Below the pieces are notes generated by a model. It saw only the letters and a program-made list of their open reading frames with translations, was not told the DNA's origin and ran no database searches. The position numbers and the translations under genes are program-made. Below, piece by piece: positions 1-9,471 of a DNA stretch of 64,000 bases (position 1 is its first letter; each line of letters starts with the position of its first letter). The stretch is from Gaetbulibacter_A sp043876815 (GTDB lineage: Bacteria; Bacteroidota; Bacteroidia; Flavobacteriales; Flavobacteriaceae): NCBI RefSeq assembly GCF_043876815.1, contig NZ_JBAWKA010000002.1, forward strand, positions 1 to 64,000, given 5' to 3'.

Positions 1-37
1 GATGGTACTACATTTGTGGGAGAGTAGGTCGTTGCCT
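1..37 (+). rRNA. rrf: 5S ribosomal RNA, 3' end only
   Basis: The first bases match the conserved 3' part of bacterial 5S rRNA: GATGGTACT, then GTGGGAGAGTAGGTCG and a closing GTTGCC. The 5' part lies outside the window. A strong terminator follows within 10 bases, so this is probably the last gene of an rRNA operon. The exact 3' end is approximate. Confidence 0.85.
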
Positions 38-43
38 TTCTTG

Positions 44-77
44 AATCCCGATTCTTTACAGAATCGGGATTTTTTTT
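44..77 (+). terminator. Intrinsic terminator of the rRNA operon
   Basis: An 11-bp perfect stem (AATCCCGATTC at 44-54 with GAATCGGGATT at 61-71) closes a 6-base loop and runs into eight T residues. It directly follows the 5S fragment. Confidence 0.9.
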
Positions 78-288
78 GCGCTATACTGAAGGAATATTAA
101 AAAACATCCTATAGAGTAGCTTGTCTTTATCAAATTCCAAAATATTTTTATTATCCTTTTGTTATGCTATCGGCTGTAAAAAGTAATATCAATTTTCTTC
201 CCTATAAATAGGCCAGAGGTAGAGTATGACATGAGAGGGTTTAAAATAGCAAGTCTAGTGCTGATTTTTAATATAATGAATTGAAACA

Positions 289-323
289 AAAAATCCCGTA
301 AACCTAAGTTTCGGGATTTTTTT
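289..323 (-). terminator. Terminator downstream of tRNA-Phe
   Basis: An inverted repeat (AAAATCCCG near 290-298 and CGGGATTTT at 312-320), read on the minus strand, ends in a T run. It lies just downstream of the tRNA-Phe 3' end. Nothing else was seen between 78 and 288. Confidence 0.8.
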
Positions 324-324
324 G

Positions 325-397
325 TGGTACCTCCAGGAATCGAACCAGGGACACAAGGATTTTCAGTCCTTTGCTCTACCAACTGAGCTAAGGTACC
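325..397 (-). tRNA. tRNA-Phe (anticodon GAA)
   Basis: Reading the minus strand, all four arms fold. The acceptor GGTACCT pairs with AGGTACC, the D-arm stem is GCTC/GAGC, the anticodon stem AAGGA/TCCTT closes loop CTGAAAA (anticodon GAA), and the T-arm CCTGG/CCTGG carries loop TTCGATT. The discriminator base is A at 325. The 3' CCA is not encoded. Confidence 0.97.
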
Positions 398-412
398 TCG
401 CTAAAGCGGTTG

Positions 413-444
413 CAAATATATATTCATTTTTGTAATTCCCCAAA
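413..444 (-). promoter_or_regulatory. Promoter of tRNA-Phe
   Basis: On the minus strand TTTG (444-441) is followed after 20 bases by TATATTTG (420-413). This matches the Bacteroidota housekeeping promoter form (TTG, about 19-20 bases, TAnnTTTG). The predicted start of transcription is a few bases before the tRNA 5' end at 397. Confidence 0.7.
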
Positions 445-571
445 GGAATAATGCAAAAAAGTATAGTTTATTCGCCTTCACACAAATTCAATTGTACTTT
501 AGACCAATATTATAAATTTTTTAAGATTTTTTTAGTGTTCCGTTTTGTAAGTTTACGATTTTAATACACGC

Positions 572-1300
572 ATGAATCTCATAATCGACGTAGGAAACTC
601 TTTTGTAAAACTCGCTGTTTTTCAGGTGGATACCCTAATCCATAAAGAACAGGTGCGTATTGAAGACGTCGTTAGTACTTCAAAAAGGATTAAAGCACAA
701 TTCCCTGCTATTCAAAACGCCATTATATCGTCGGTAAATACACTTTCAGATCAGGATATGAAATATTTATTCGAGACGTTTCATTTGATAGAACTTCATT
801 CAGAAACAAAATTACCGTTCAAAAATCTATACAAAACTCCCCAAACCTTGGGTGTAGATCGTTTGGCCTTAATTTCTGCGGCAGCAAAAAACTATCCTGA
901 TAAAAATGTTCTGATTATTGATGCCGGAACCTGTGTGACTTTTGATTTTAAAGATTCCGAAACTAATTATTTGGGTGGTGCTATTTCACCGGGCTTACGA
1001 ATGCGCTATCAGGCCATGCATAATTTAACAGCAAAATTACCGTTGTTAGAAACTGAATACCCCGACAACTTTATTGGTAATACAACCGCTCAATCTATGC
1101 ATTCAGGTGTTGTAAACGGGCTATCTCAAGAAATTGATGGGGTAATTAATCAATATAAACAGGAATATTTAGATTTAACAGTTATTTTAACAGGTGGGGA
1201 CGCTAATTTCTTGTCAAAACAATTAAAAAGTAGCATATTTGCCAACTCTAATTTTCTTTTAGAAGGCTTAAACTATATTTTAAATTTTAATTCAATTTAA
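572..1300 (+). CDS. coaX: Type III pantothenate kinase
   Basis: Phosphorylates pantothenate with ATP in the cytoplasm, the first step of coenzyme A synthesis. The 242 residues are normal for the CoaX family (ASKHA fold). Visible motifs are the N-terminal phosphate loop DVGNSFVKL (6-14), GVDR (94-97), the central DAGT with Asp117, and GGAISPG (135-141). Type III enzymes typically need a monovalent cation and are not feedback-inhibited by CoA. The ATG at 572 gives the phosphate loop at the usual distance from the N-terminus. The stop TAA shares its last base with the ATG of the next gene, so the two are probably translationally coupled in an operon running to lptC. Confidence 0.96.
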   Translation: MNLIIDVGNSFVKLAVFQVDTLIHKEQVRIEDVVSTSKRIKAQFPAIQNAIISSVNTLSDQDMKYLFETFHLIELHSETKLPFKNLYKTPQTLGVDRLALISAAAKNYPDKNVLIIDAGTCVTFDFKDSETNYLGGAISPGLRMRYQAMHNLTAKLPLLETEYPDNFIGNTTAQSMHSGVVNGLSQEIDGVINQYKQEYLDLTVILTGGDANFLSKQLKSSIFANSNFLLEGLNYILNFNSI

Positions 1301-2601
1301 TGATTAAAAAACTTCTATTCATTTTTGTTGCACTCATAGCAATAAACAGTTACGGTCAACAGAATACAGCGTCTCCTTATTCATTTTACGGCATAGGAAG
1401 TTTAAAGTTTAAGGGCACCGTTGAAAATAGAAGTATGGGTGGTTTAAGCATTTTTACAGACAGTATTCACTTGAATTTAAGAAATCCGGCATCTTTCACA
1501 GGGAATAATCTGGAAACTTTTAACAATACGGCAAGACCGGTAAAATATGGTGTTGGGGCTACCCATACCAGAACAACCTTGAATAGTGACTCGGGGAGTA
1601 GTGAGGCAAGTTCGACATCCATAGATTATTTAGCCTTGAATTTTCCGGTAGGGAAGTTTGGGTTTGCATTCGGCTTGATGCCATATACTGCTGTGGGTTA
1701 CAAATTGGAATCTGTAAATGCTGATGGTAATCTGGAAAATAGATATACCGGAGATGGTGGATTGAACAAAGTGTTTTTAGGTGGAGGTTATCAGATTTCT
1801 GAAAATTTGAGTTTCGGAATAAATGTCCAGTACAATTTTGGGAACATACAGAATAGTAGTGTAGCTTATATTTATGATGCCGATGGCACGCCTTTACAAT
1901 ACCAGTCAAAGGAAAACAATCGCTCGGACCTAAGTGGTCTTAATGTGGATCTGGGGTTAACTTATAAAACCATGATCACTGAGAAGTTGCAACTTGTTTC
2001 CGGGGTAACCTATACGCCTCAAAGCAATATTTCTTCATTAAACGAGCGCTCCATCTCAACTATTTCTACATCGAATGGGCGGGAATTTAATATTAATACA
2101 ATACCTGTGGATCTCGAAGCTTTGGGCTTAGACGAGACCGATCTTGTGTTACCTTCCAAATATAGTTTTGGAGCCGGAATTGGCGACCCTTTAAAATGGT
2201 TCGTAGGTGCGGAATACAATGCGCAGAAAACAAGTAGTTTTTCCAATGCCCTTTATTCAAGCAATGAAACCACTTACGAAGATGCATCAGGTTTTGCTCT
2301 GGGTGGTTTTTATATCCCGGATTACAATGCTTTTTCAGGGTTTTTAAATCGTGTGGTTTATAGAGCCGGGATACGGTACGAAAAAACAGGGTTGCGTTTA
2401 AAGAATGAATCCATTAACGAGTTTGGCATGTCTTTTGGAGTAGGAGTACCAGTAGGGTCTTTCTTTTCTAATGCCAATTTGGGTGTAGAACTGGGAAAAA
2501 GAGGTACTACAAATAGCAATTTAATAGAAGAGAATTTTATAAATGTTTATTTAAGCTTATCTTTGAACGATTTATGGTTCCAAAAGAAGAAGTACAATTA
2601 A
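1300..2601 (+). CDS. Outer-membrane beta-barrel protein (putative)
   Basis: 433 residues with a cleavable signal peptide (about 1-19, ending near SYGQQ). The mature part is rich in alternating Gly, Ser, aromatic and hydrophobic residues, such as FAFGLMPYTAVGYKLE, with repeated GxG-type strand patterns. This is the look of an outer-membrane barrel of the FadL/OmpP1-like kind found in Flavobacteriaceae. No catalytic motif is seen. It overlaps coaX by one base and is followed after 16 bases by a TPR protein and then lptC, so it may belong to an envelope-biogenesis operon. The ligand or pore function is unknown and the family assignment is by overall character only. Confidence 0.75.
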   Translation: MIKKLLFIFVALIAINSYGQQNTASPYSFYGIGSLKFKGTVENRSMGGLSIFTDSIHLNLRNPASFTGNNLETFNNTARPVKYGVGATHTRTTLNSDSGSSEASSTSIDYLALNFPVGKFGFAFGLMPYTAVGYKLESVNADGNLENRYTGDGGLNKVFLGGGYQISENLSFGINVQYNFGNIQNSSVAYIYDADGTPLQYQSKENNRSDLSGLNVDLGLTYKTMITEKLQLVSGVTYTPQSNISSLNERSISTISTSNGREFNINTIPVDLEALGLDETDLVLPSKYSFGAGIGDPLKWFVGAEYNAQKTSSFSNALYSSNETTYEDASGFALGGFYIPDYNAFSGFLNRVVYRAGIRYEKTGLRLKNESINEFGMSFGVGVPVGSFFSNANLGVELGKRGTTNSNLIEENFINVYLSLSLNDLWFQKKKYN

Positions 2602-2617
2602 CGGTAACACAATTATT

Positions 2618-3997
2618 ATGAAAACGAAAATTACATTATTAGCCCTATTGTTTTTAGGTTTGAATTTTAGTTTTGCTCAGCAAGAAGAGGCCATGACAAA
2701 ACTTTCAATTTTTCATGAATACGTAAAAGCCAAAAACTTCGATGCCGCCTACCAACCTTGGATGGAGGTTAGAAATAGCTTTCCAAAGTTCAACATGGCG
2801 ATTTACACCGATGGAGAGAAAATATTAGAGGATAAAATTGAAAAATCTTCTGGTACAGAAAAAGTGGCATTCGTTAATGATCTTATCAAATTATGGGATC
2901 AAAGAGGTGAACACTTTGCCAGCAAAACACCAAAAGGTGAGTTTGGTGCCCAGGCTTGTCAGTTGATGTATGAAAACCGTGAGATATTAGGGAAAACAGA
3001 TCAACAATTATACGATTGTTTTGATGCTGCCTATAATGCTGATAAAGAAACCTTTAACAATCCGAAAAGCTTATATACTTATTTTTCGTTAATGGTGAAA
3101 TTGTATGACGCCGGTAAAAAACCAGCAGCAGAACTTTTTAGTAAGTACGATGATATTAGTGAAAAGGTAGAAAGTGAAAATGAAAACTATGCGCGTAAGC
3201 TTAACCAGTTGATCGAGAAAAAGGATGCCGGAACAGAGCTTTCAAGCAAAGAAGATCGCTATAGAAAATATTACGAAAGTTACCTTAAAGCCTATGACCA
3301 AATATCAGAAGGTATTAATGGTCTTTTAGGTGATAGAGCGAATTGTGAGAATTTGATTCCAATTTATTCCAGAGATTTTGCTGAGAACGAAACTAATGCA
3401 GTATGGTTAAAACGTGCGGTAAGTAAAATGTACTACAAGGAATGTACGGATGATCCGCTTTATGAAAAGTTAGTAAAGGCTTATGATGAAGCATCGCCAT
3501 CTGCAGATACGAAATACTTCGTTGGTACTATATTAATGAAGAACAACAAAGAAAGTGAAGCCATTAATTACTTTCAACAAGCTTATGATCTGGAAAGCGA
3601 CAGCTTCAAAAAAGCAAATCTTGCCAATCGAATTGGTCTGATTTTAAAGAAGAAGGGACGTTACAGTCAAGCGAGAACATATTTTAGAGATGCTTTAAAA
3701 TTGAATCCTTCAAACGGCCGTCCACATTTATCTATTGCCGATATGTATGCTGATAGTGCTAACAGTTGTGGTGATACTAATTTTGATAAACGTGCTGTGT
3801 ACTGGTTAGCGGCTGAGGAAGCCCAAAAAGCGGCCCGTGTTGATCCAACGCTCACAAAGCCTTCTGCTGCCTCTGTAGCGAATTATCAAGCAAAGGCACC
3901 AAGCAAGTCGGAAATATTTAATTCCGGAAGATCAGGAGAAACTATTAATATTGGATGTTGGATTGGTAGTTCAGTAAAAGTGCCAGCGATCAATTGA
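2618..3997 (+). CDS. Secreted tetratricopeptide-repeat protein
   Basis: 459 residues with an N-terminal signal peptide (about 1-20, ending FSFAQQ). The C-terminal half (about 300-400) contains TPR-like helical pairs, for example AINYFQQAYDLESDSF and ARTYFRDALKLNPSNGRPHL. The N-terminal half is helical and charged. It probably acts in the periplasm as a protein-protein scaffold; no enzymatic motif is visible. It lies 16 bases after the barrel protein, and its TGA overlaps the TTG start chosen for lptC, so it is part of the coaX-lptC operon. The coupling with lptC suggests, but does not prove, an envelope-assembly role. Confidence 0.85.
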   Translation: MKTKITLLALLFLGLNFSFAQQEEAMTKLSIFHEYVKAKNFDAAYQPWMEVRNSFPKFNMAIYTDGEKILEDKIEKSSGTEKVAFVNDLIKLWDQRGEHFASKTPKGEFGAQACQLMYENREILGKTDQQLYDCFDAAYNADKETFNNPKSLYTYFSLMVKLYDAGKKPAAELFSKYDDISEKVESENENYARKLNQLIEKKDAGTELSSKEDRYRKYYESYLKAYDQISEGINGLLGDRANCENLIPIYSRDFAENETNAVWLKRAVSKMYYKECTDDPLYEKLVKAYDEASPSADTKYFVGTILMKNNKESEAINYFQQAYDLESDSFKKANLANRIGLILKKKGRYSQARTYFRDALKLNPSNGRPHLSIADMYADSANSCGDTNFDKRAVYWLAAEEAQKAARVDPTLTKPSAASVANYQAKAPSKSEIFNSGRSGETINIGCWIGSSVKVPAIN

Positions 3998-4548
3998 TAT
4001 TGAGAAAAACATATTCATTTATAAACATAGTCGCGATTTTTATCGTGACTATGTTTTTTTCATGTACAGACAACATTAAGGAAGTACAAAAGATTGGGGT
4101 GTCTGAAAATGAACCTGTAGGCATCGCAGAAGATATTAATTTAAAATATACCGATTCCGGCAGAGTTACCGCCAATCTATTGGCAAGTAAAATGCTGGAT
4201 TACTCCAACCGGGATTTTCCGTATAATGAATTTGTAAACGGACTTACACTTTATCTTTTTGATGAAGACGATAACAAAAGCAAGGTTGTGTCGGATTATG
4301 CCATTGTTTATAACAAAACCGACCTGATCGATCTTCAAGGGAATGTAGTCATAACAACCTATGATGGTAAAATTCTTAAAACCGAGCAACTCTATTACGA
4401 TCAAAGTAATGAATGGCTGTTCACCAATTACCCTGTTGAATTTACAACCGATCGTGATAAAATCAACGGAAATGGTTTTGATTCAGATTCAAAATTTGCT
4501 AATGCGCAGGTTTTAGAAGTTACCGGTCTTATTACGATAGAGGACTAA
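3994..4548 (+). CDS. lptC: LPS export protein LptC
   Basis: Bitopic or lipid-anchored periplasmic protein that passes lipopolysaccharide from the LptBFG transporter to the LptA bridge. The 184 residues have a hydrophobic N-terminal segment (about 8-23) ending in FFSC, a possible lipoprotein cysteine at 24. A beta-strand region follows with the sequence VVSDYAIVYNKTDLIDLQGNV, typical of the LptC/OstA fold. No ATG fits. The start shown is TTG at 3994, overlapping the TGA of the TPR gene, and a second in-frame TTG at 4000 is equally possible. LptC is poorly conserved, so the call rests on fold pattern, size and gene context. Confidence 0.8.
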   Translation: MILRKTYSFINIVAIFIVTMFFSCTDNIKEVQKIGVSENEPVGIAEDINLKYTDSGRVTANLLASKMLDYSNRDFPYNEFVNGLTLYLFDEDDNKSKVVSDYAIVYNKTDLIDLQGNVVITTYDGKILKTEQLYYDQSNEWLFTNYPVEFTTDRDKINGNGFDSDSKFANAQVLEVTGLITIED

Positions 4549-4590
4549 TAAAAACACGATTCTTTTTCCTGAAGACATCCTCTAATTTTT

Positions 4591-4598
4591 TATCTTTG
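4591..4598 (+). promoter_or_regulatory. Possible -7 element (TATCTTTG)
   Basis: A perfect TAnnTTTG match lies 58 bases before the ATG of the small membrane protein at 4657. No good -33 TTG is visible at the expected distance, so the site is tentative. It would start a transcript carrying 4657-6141 separately from the coaX-lptC operon. Confidence 0.4.
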
Positions 4599-4656
4599 TT
4601 AGTATCATCAACCTTTTATCAACTTAAGATTTAGGGTTTAAAGCAAAAAAAAACGA

Positions 4657-4851
4657 ATGAAATATTCTAAAATTTTTCTTTACGCTTACTTGGCTTTTGC
4701 CATCCTCTTTATTTATGATGCCATTACAAAATATATGGCAAATGGAGAGATAGCTTATCCATCGATATTTTTGGCTGCCACAGCTGTTTTTATGTTCTTC
4801 TTCCGAAGAAAATTCAGAAAAAAGTATGATAATAGAAATAACTCAGAGTAA
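4657..4851 (+). CDS. Small two-helix membrane protein
   Basis: 64 residues. Two hydrophobic helices (about 5-24 and 35-49) are followed by a strongly basic tail (RRKFRKKYDN), predicting a small inner-membrane protein with a cytoplasmic C-terminus. No family is recognised. The stop codon directly abuts the ATG of the CNNM transporter gene at 4852, and this tight coupling is the best support for it being a real gene. A possible promoter element lies upstream at 4591-4598. A role as a partner of the transporter is only a guess from position. Confidence 0.75.
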   Translation: MKYSKIFLYAYLAFAILFIYDAITKYMANGEIAYPSIFLAATAVFMFFFRRKFRKKYDNRNNSE

Positions 4852-6141
4852 ATGAGTATTTCTGTCGTTATCATTATTTTATCCTTAATTCTATCTGCTT
4901 TTTTCTCGGGAATGGAGATCGCTTTTGTGTCTTCAAATAAAATACACATCGAGATTGAAAAAAAACAAGATGGGCTTCTGGCAAAGGTCTTGAGCAAGCT
5001 TACGGCTAAACCTTCCAAATTTATTACAACTATGCTTATTGGTAACAATATAGCCTTGGTTATTTACGGGTTTTTTATGGGAGACCTTTTGGTAGCTTGG
5101 TTCAAAACCATGTTGCCTTCACAATACGAGCTTGTAAATTATTTGTTGAATGATCTTAGTTTACTTAGTCAAACTATTATTTCAACAATTCTTATTCTTA
5201 TTACCGCTGAGTTCTTGCCTAAAGTATTTTTCCAGATATATGCCAATAAGTTTATAAAAGCTTTGGCTGTGCCGGCCTATATATTTTATTTGCTGTTCTC
5301 GATTATTTCCGAATTTGTGATCTGGATATCAGATTTTGTTTTAAAATATTTTTTAAAAACGGAAGGAGATCAGATCCAAATGGCATTTACAAAGGTAGAG
5401 CTAGGAAATTATATTAGTGAGCAAATGGAATCCGTCGAATCTCATGATGACGTGGATTCAGAGATTCAGATTTTTCAGAATGCATTAGAGTTTTCAGAAG
5501 TTAAAGCCCGGGAGGTTATGGTGCCGCGTACCGAGATCGTGGCTGTGGAAATTACAGAATCCATCAAAACCTTGAATAACTTATTTACTGAAACAGGATA
5601 CACTAAAATTTTGGTGTATAAGGATAGTATTGATGATATTCTGGGTTATGTACATTCTTTTGAATTATTTAAAAAACCAAAGGATATCAAATCCATGATG
5701 TTACCTGTGGAATATGTTCCCGAAACAGTTCTGGTAAAAGATGTTTTGAGTTTGCTTACTAAAAAGCGACGAAGTATGTCGGTGGTTATTGATGAGTATG
5801 GTGGAACCTCAGGCATTATGACGGTAGAGGATATTGTAGAAGAATTATTCGGTGAGATCGAAGATGAACATGATACCGTTGATTTGGTAGAACATCAAAT
5901 GGATGAAAAGACCTTTCAGTTTTCGGCTCGTTTGGAAGTCGATTACGTCAACGAAACCTACAAGATCAATCTTCCGGATAGTGAAAACTATGAAACGCTT
6001 GGCGGTTTGGTCGTGAGCCATACTGAAGAAATTCCGCAGCAAAATGAAATCGTTAGAATTGAAGGTTTTCAGTTTAAAATCCTTGAAGTATCCAATACCA
6101 AAATTGATATGTTGGAACTTAGAATTATTGAAGAAGATTAG
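4852..6141 (+). CDS. CNNM/CorC-type transporter (hemolysin family)
   Basis: 429 residues. An N-terminal CNNM (DUF21) membrane domain with about four hydrophobic segments (1-160) begins with the typical FFSGMEIAFVSSNK sequence. A pair of CBS domains follows (about 205-330, including EVMVPRTEIVAVE and VIDEYGGTSGIMTVEDIVEELFGEI), and the protein ends in a CorC_HlyC domain (about 345-429). Family members are implicated in magnesium or divalent-cation efflux; the older name hemolysin is historical. It is related in architecture to gliding protein GldE, but no gldD neighbour is present, so that name is not used. It is coupled to the preceding small membrane protein. Confidence 0.92.
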   Translation: MSISVVIIILSLILSAFFSGMEIAFVSSNKIHIEIEKKQDGLLAKVLSKLTAKPSKFITTMLIGNNIALVIYGFFMGDLLVAWFKTMLPSQYELVNYLLNDLSLLSQTIISTILILITAEFLPKVFFQIYANKFIKALAVPAYIFYLLFSIISEFVIWISDFVLKYFLKTEGDQIQMAFTKVELGNYISEQMESVESHDDVDSEIQIFQNALEFSEVKAREVMVPRTEIVAVEITESIKTLNNLFTETGYTKILVYKDSIDDILGYVHSFELFKKPKDIKSMMLPVEYVPETVLVKDVLSLLTKKRRSMSVVIDEYGGTSGIMTVEDIVEELFGEIEDEHDTVDLVEHQMDEKTFQFSARLEVDYVNETYKINLPDSENYETLGGLVVSHTEEIPQQNEIVRIEGFQFKILEVSNTKIDMLELRIIEED

Positions 6142-6351
6142 CGCACTTTTCAAATTGAAAATGATATAAAAGTATAGTTGGAAATCTTCAAATATTTTAA
6201 CGCTTACCACCACGAATAAATACATCATATCCCTTTTATTATTAAACAGAAAATGGTATTTTCGCGCACGATATTTTTTGTCGACCCTAAGGAAACCTTA
6301 TATAATTAAACATAACAGGCTCTCGCTTGGAGCTTTAAATAAAATAAACAC

Positions 6352-8505
6352 ATGGCAGTTTTAAATAAGATCAGACAACGCTCTTTATTTTTGATATTGA
6401 TTATCGCATTGGCGTTATTCTCTTTTGTTCTAGCAGATTTATTTAAAAATAACAGTGGATTCGATACGAAATCACAAAATACGGTAGCAACCATCAACGG
6501 TAAAGATATTACCCGTACTGAATTCATGAGTCAGGTAGAAATGATGCAACAGCAAATGGGACCAAATGCTACGAATTCACAGGTTATGAACCGTGTTTGG
6601 GATCAGATGGTACGTAAAACGATTTTGGAAAACCAGTTTGAACAACTTGGTATTTCTGTAGAGAAAGATCAAATGCGTGATTTGCTTAAAAATACCTTAG
6701 CCAGTGCACCTGAATTTTTAGATGAGAACGGTTTGTTTGACGAAAATAAGCTGAACGAATTTATAGCAAACTTGAAAGAAATTGCACCACAACCCGGTTT
6801 CTTGGGCGGGCAACCAATCACCTTTTCAGATTGGACAAACTATGAAAAAAACCTGGAACAAAATGCCCTGCAACAAGAGTATTTTAATCTGGTAAAAGCG
6901 GGATTAACCGGAACCTTAGCAGAAGGTAAACTAGAAAACGAACTGGAAGGAAACAAACGCGATATAAAATATGTGCAGATACCTTACACCTCTATCGCTG
7001 ATAGTGTGATTAAAGTTTCAAAATCGGATGTGTCTGATTACATTAAAGACCATAAGAGTAATTATCAGGTGGAAGCTTCCAGAGATATTCGTTATGTTCA
7101 ATTCAAAGAAGAAGCTTCTGTTGAAGATGAAAATAAGATCAAGGAAGATCTTAACGCCCTATTGACTAATAGAGCAGAGTATAATCAAGTAACAAAACTT
7201 ACCGATACAATAAAAGGGTTTTTGGAAACTGAAGATAATGAGGATTTTATAAATGTAAATTCGGATCTTAAGTTTAATCCTCAATTCCTATTCAAAAACC
7301 AATTGCCTACGGCTGTATCTGATAGTTTGTTCAACTTAAATGTAGGAGAGATTTTTGGGGTTTTTAAAGATGGAGGATATTATAAAATCTCAAAATTATT
7401 AGCTGTTAAACAGATCCCGGATTCAGCAAAAGTGCGTCATATCCTAATTCCGTTCATTGGTTCTACCAGAGCCACACCGGACATAACTAAAACCGATGCT
7501 GAGGCAAAGGCAACAGCTGATAGCATATACACCATTGTTAGCAAAGATCGTTCAAAGTTTACAGATCTACTGGACTTGTCCTCAGATAAAGTAAGTAATG
7601 AGAAAGATGGTGAAATTGAGTTTTCTTACAGAGATGCTTTCGCTCCTGAATTTAAGGATTTCTCCTTTTTTAATAAGGTTGGATCTCTGGATGTTGTTAA
7701 AACATCTTTCGGATATCATGTTATTGAAATATTAGAGCAAACCGAAAAACAAAAAGCGGTTCAAATTGGAACTTTGGCCAGAAAGATAGAGCCTTCTGAA
7801 GAAACCATTGATATGGTGTTTAGAGATGCTTCTAATTTTGAAATTACCGTAGCAGAAAAAGATTTTGAGGAAGTAGCCAAAGAAACTGATTATGCTGTAA
7901 GACCGGTGAATAAGATCAAGGCTTTGGATGAAAGTATTCCTGGAATAGGGAATCAGCGTCAGATTGTTCGTTGGGCATTCGAAGAAGAGACAGAGATTGG
8001 GGCTGTAAAACGTTTCACTATTACAGGTGGATACGTAATTGCTCAATTGGTTGCTAAACACGAGGCTGGTTTAATGTCTGTGGATGATGCCACCGCATCT
8101 GTACTTCCAATTATTCGTAAGGAAAAGAAAGCTGAACTTATAAGAGATCGCGTAACGGCTTCATCTTTGGAAGATATTGCGAAAGCAGAAAACACTACGG
8201 TTAAAACGGCTTCTGCCATCACTATGAAAAACCCAACAATTGCCGGTGCTGGAAGTGAGCCTATGGTAGTTGGTGCCGCTTTTGCACTTAATGAAGGTGA
8301 AACTTCAGGATTGATTGATGGAGAAAAAGGCGTATATATGGTAGAAGTAACCAAAGTAACGCCTGCTGTAGAGCTTGATAATTATCAAGCGGCAGCTAAT
8401 AGAGTTCAGAATCAAAAATTAGCTGTGGTAACTTCTAAATTATATCAGGCTCTTCAGGATGCTGCTGAAATTGAAGATAACCGTGCTAAAATTCAAATAC
8501 AATAA
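6352..8505 (+). CDS. Membrane-anchored peptidyl-prolyl isomerase (SurA/PpiD-like)
   Basis: 717 residues. One N-terminal transmembrane anchor (about 12-30) is followed by a SurA_N-type chaperone region with EFMSQVEMMQQQMG and MVRKTILENQ (about 50-190). A parvulin rotamase domain (about 360-465) runs from VRHILIPF to FGYHVIEILE, then a long C-terminal chaperone part. It would act as a periplasmic foldase for outer-membrane and exported proteins, like PpiD, whose length and topology it resembles. It is a stand-alone gene with about 210 bases upstream and a strong terminator at 8535-8565. Confidence 0.93.
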   Translation: MAVLNKIRQRSLFLILIIALALFSFVLADLFKNNSGFDTKSQNTVATINGKDITRTEFMSQVEMMQQQMGPNATNSQVMNRVWDQMVRKTILENQFEQLGISVEKDQMRDLLKNTLASAPEFLDENGLFDENKLNEFIANLKEIAPQPGFLGGQPITFSDWTNYEKNLEQNALQQEYFNLVKAGLTGTLAEGKLENELEGNKRDIKYVQIPYTSIADSVIKVSKSDVSDYIKDHKSNYQVEASRDIRYVQFKEEASVEDENKIKEDLNALLTNRAEYNQVTKLTDTIKGFLETEDNEDFINVNSDLKFNPQFLFKNQLPTAVSDSLFNLNVGEIFGVFKDGGYYKISKLLAVKQIPDSAKVRHILIPFIGSTRATPDITKTDAEAKATADSIYTIVSKDRSKFTDLLDLSSDKVSNEKDGEIEFSYRDAFAPEFKDFSFFNKVGSLDVVKTSFGYHVIEILEQTEKQKAVQIGTLARKIEPSEETIDMVFRDASNFEITVAEKDFEEVAKETDYAVRPVNKIKALDESIPGIGNQRQIVRWAFEEETEIGAVKRFTITGGYVIAQLVAKHEAGLMSVDDATASVLPIIRKEKKAELIRDRVTASSLEDIAKAENTTVKTASAITMKNPTIAGAGSEPMVVGAAFALNEGETSGLIDGEKGVYMVEVTKVTPAVELDNYQAAANRVQNQKLAVVTSKLYQALQDAAEIEDNRAKIQIQ

Positions 8506-8534
8506 TAAAAATCAATACAACGACTAACTAAAAC

Positions 8535-8565
8535 AAAAAAGCCTCGATCATTCGGGGCTTTTTTT
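8535..8565 (+). terminator. Terminator after the peptidyl-prolyl isomerase gene
   Basis: A 7-bp stem (GCCTCGA at 8541-8547 with TCGGGGC at 8552-8558, one G-T pair) with loop TCAT has A residues before it and seven T residues after it. It can act in both directions and separates the convergent plus-strand isomerase and minus-strand GHMP kinase genes. Confidence 0.85.
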
Positions 8566-9469
8566 ATAAGATCATTTCTGTGTAGTTTAAAATGGTATCG
8601 TAACCTCTTTCCTTAAAATATGCGCTTGGATCAGTTTCAGAGGTAACTAATATAAAATCACCACCCCAGGCACCCAAACTTTTAATAGCGCCATTAAAAT
8701 CTTGAAAATATAAATCTTTTACAGGTGTTTGCTGTGTGATTTCTGAAATCAATGTTTCATGCGCCCTGATACCTTTTCCGAAATCCGACAGTGTTGTGCA
8801 CGCCAGAAGATCTTTGGTAATGGCGTTGATTTTAGTAATTAAATGGGCTAAGTTCTTTTTATGTGTCTGATAGTGTTTAATACCATCACGGCTGTTTTGC
8901 TTTTTATTTAAATGAACAAAGTATAACTGTGGTTTAAAATCCGGATTAAAATTAACCGGTTGAACTTTTCGTGTGGGCCCATCAAGTTCATAAAGTATTG
9001 GTGTCTTATGCTGTGCGCAGGCAATATCGTAACCACTACCTCCAAATGTTTTATCAAGCAAAATATAAGCGTCAACTTCGGCCCATTGTGCTATGTTATT
9101 AATTAAAGTGGAAGAGGAACCCAATCCCCAGTTTCTTGGAAATTCTAAATAGGTACTAACCTTGAAACCCTGAAAATCCTTTAAGAAATTTGGATTTAAT
9201 TCCCTAGCGGCATTTATAATTTCAATCAAACGTTTACTATTAGGATTGTCGCTTATAATACTTTTTTCAAGTTGCTTCAATTCAAAGGTGTCTTCATACC
9301 AAATGTTTCCCTCGTTATCATAACTTTTCCAAACAATTTTCGAGTTTGAAGAAAGCTCTGCGTGCAGGGTTTGTCCATATTTAGTAGGTAACGCCAAAGC
9401 TAAAGCGCCATCCAGGACAACATATTCGCCCGTGAGTAATAATTTACCATGACTTGAAAATACCTTCAC
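8564..9469 (-). CDS. GYDIA-family GHMP kinase (mevalonate-pathway kinase)
   Basis: 301 residues of the GHMP kinase superfamily. Visible are the N-terminal LLTGEYVVLDGALALALPT segment typical of mevalonate and phosphomevalonate kinases, the ATP-binding glycine/serine loop WGLGSSSTLINNIAQWA, and the GGSGYDIACA motif that names this Bacteroidota family. The likely reaction is ATP-dependent phosphorylation of mevalonate or phosphomevalonate for isoprenoid precursors. It starts two bases after the stop of HMG-CoA reductase, so the two are co-transcribed, and this context supports the mevalonate role. Which of the two substrates it uses cannot be told from the sequence. Confidence 0.9.
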   Translation of the reverse strand: MKVFSSHGKLLLTGEYVVLDGALALALPTKYGQTLHAELSSNSKIVWKSYDNEGNIWYEDTFELKQLEKSIISDNPNSKRLIEIINAARELNPNFLKDFQGFKVSTYLEFPRNWGLGSSSTLINNIAQWAEVDAYILLDKTFGGSGYDIACAQHKTPILYELDGPTRKVQPVNFNPDFKPQLYFVHLNKKQNSRDGIKHYQTHKKNLAHLITKINAITKDLLACTTLSDFGKGIRAHETLISEITQQTPVKDLYFQDFNGAIKSLGAWGGDFILVTSETDPSAYFKERGYDTILNYTEMIL

Positions 9470-9471
9470 TT

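Noticed and set aside
167..382. Minus-strand open frame across the tRNA-Phe gene
   Set aside because: It reads through a tRNA and its terminator and cannot be a real protein gene.
5845..6228. Minus-strand open frame overlapping the CNNM transporter 3' end
   Set aside because: The translation is Phe/Ile/Asn-rich shadow sequence with no recognisable feature; the plus-strand gene explains the region.
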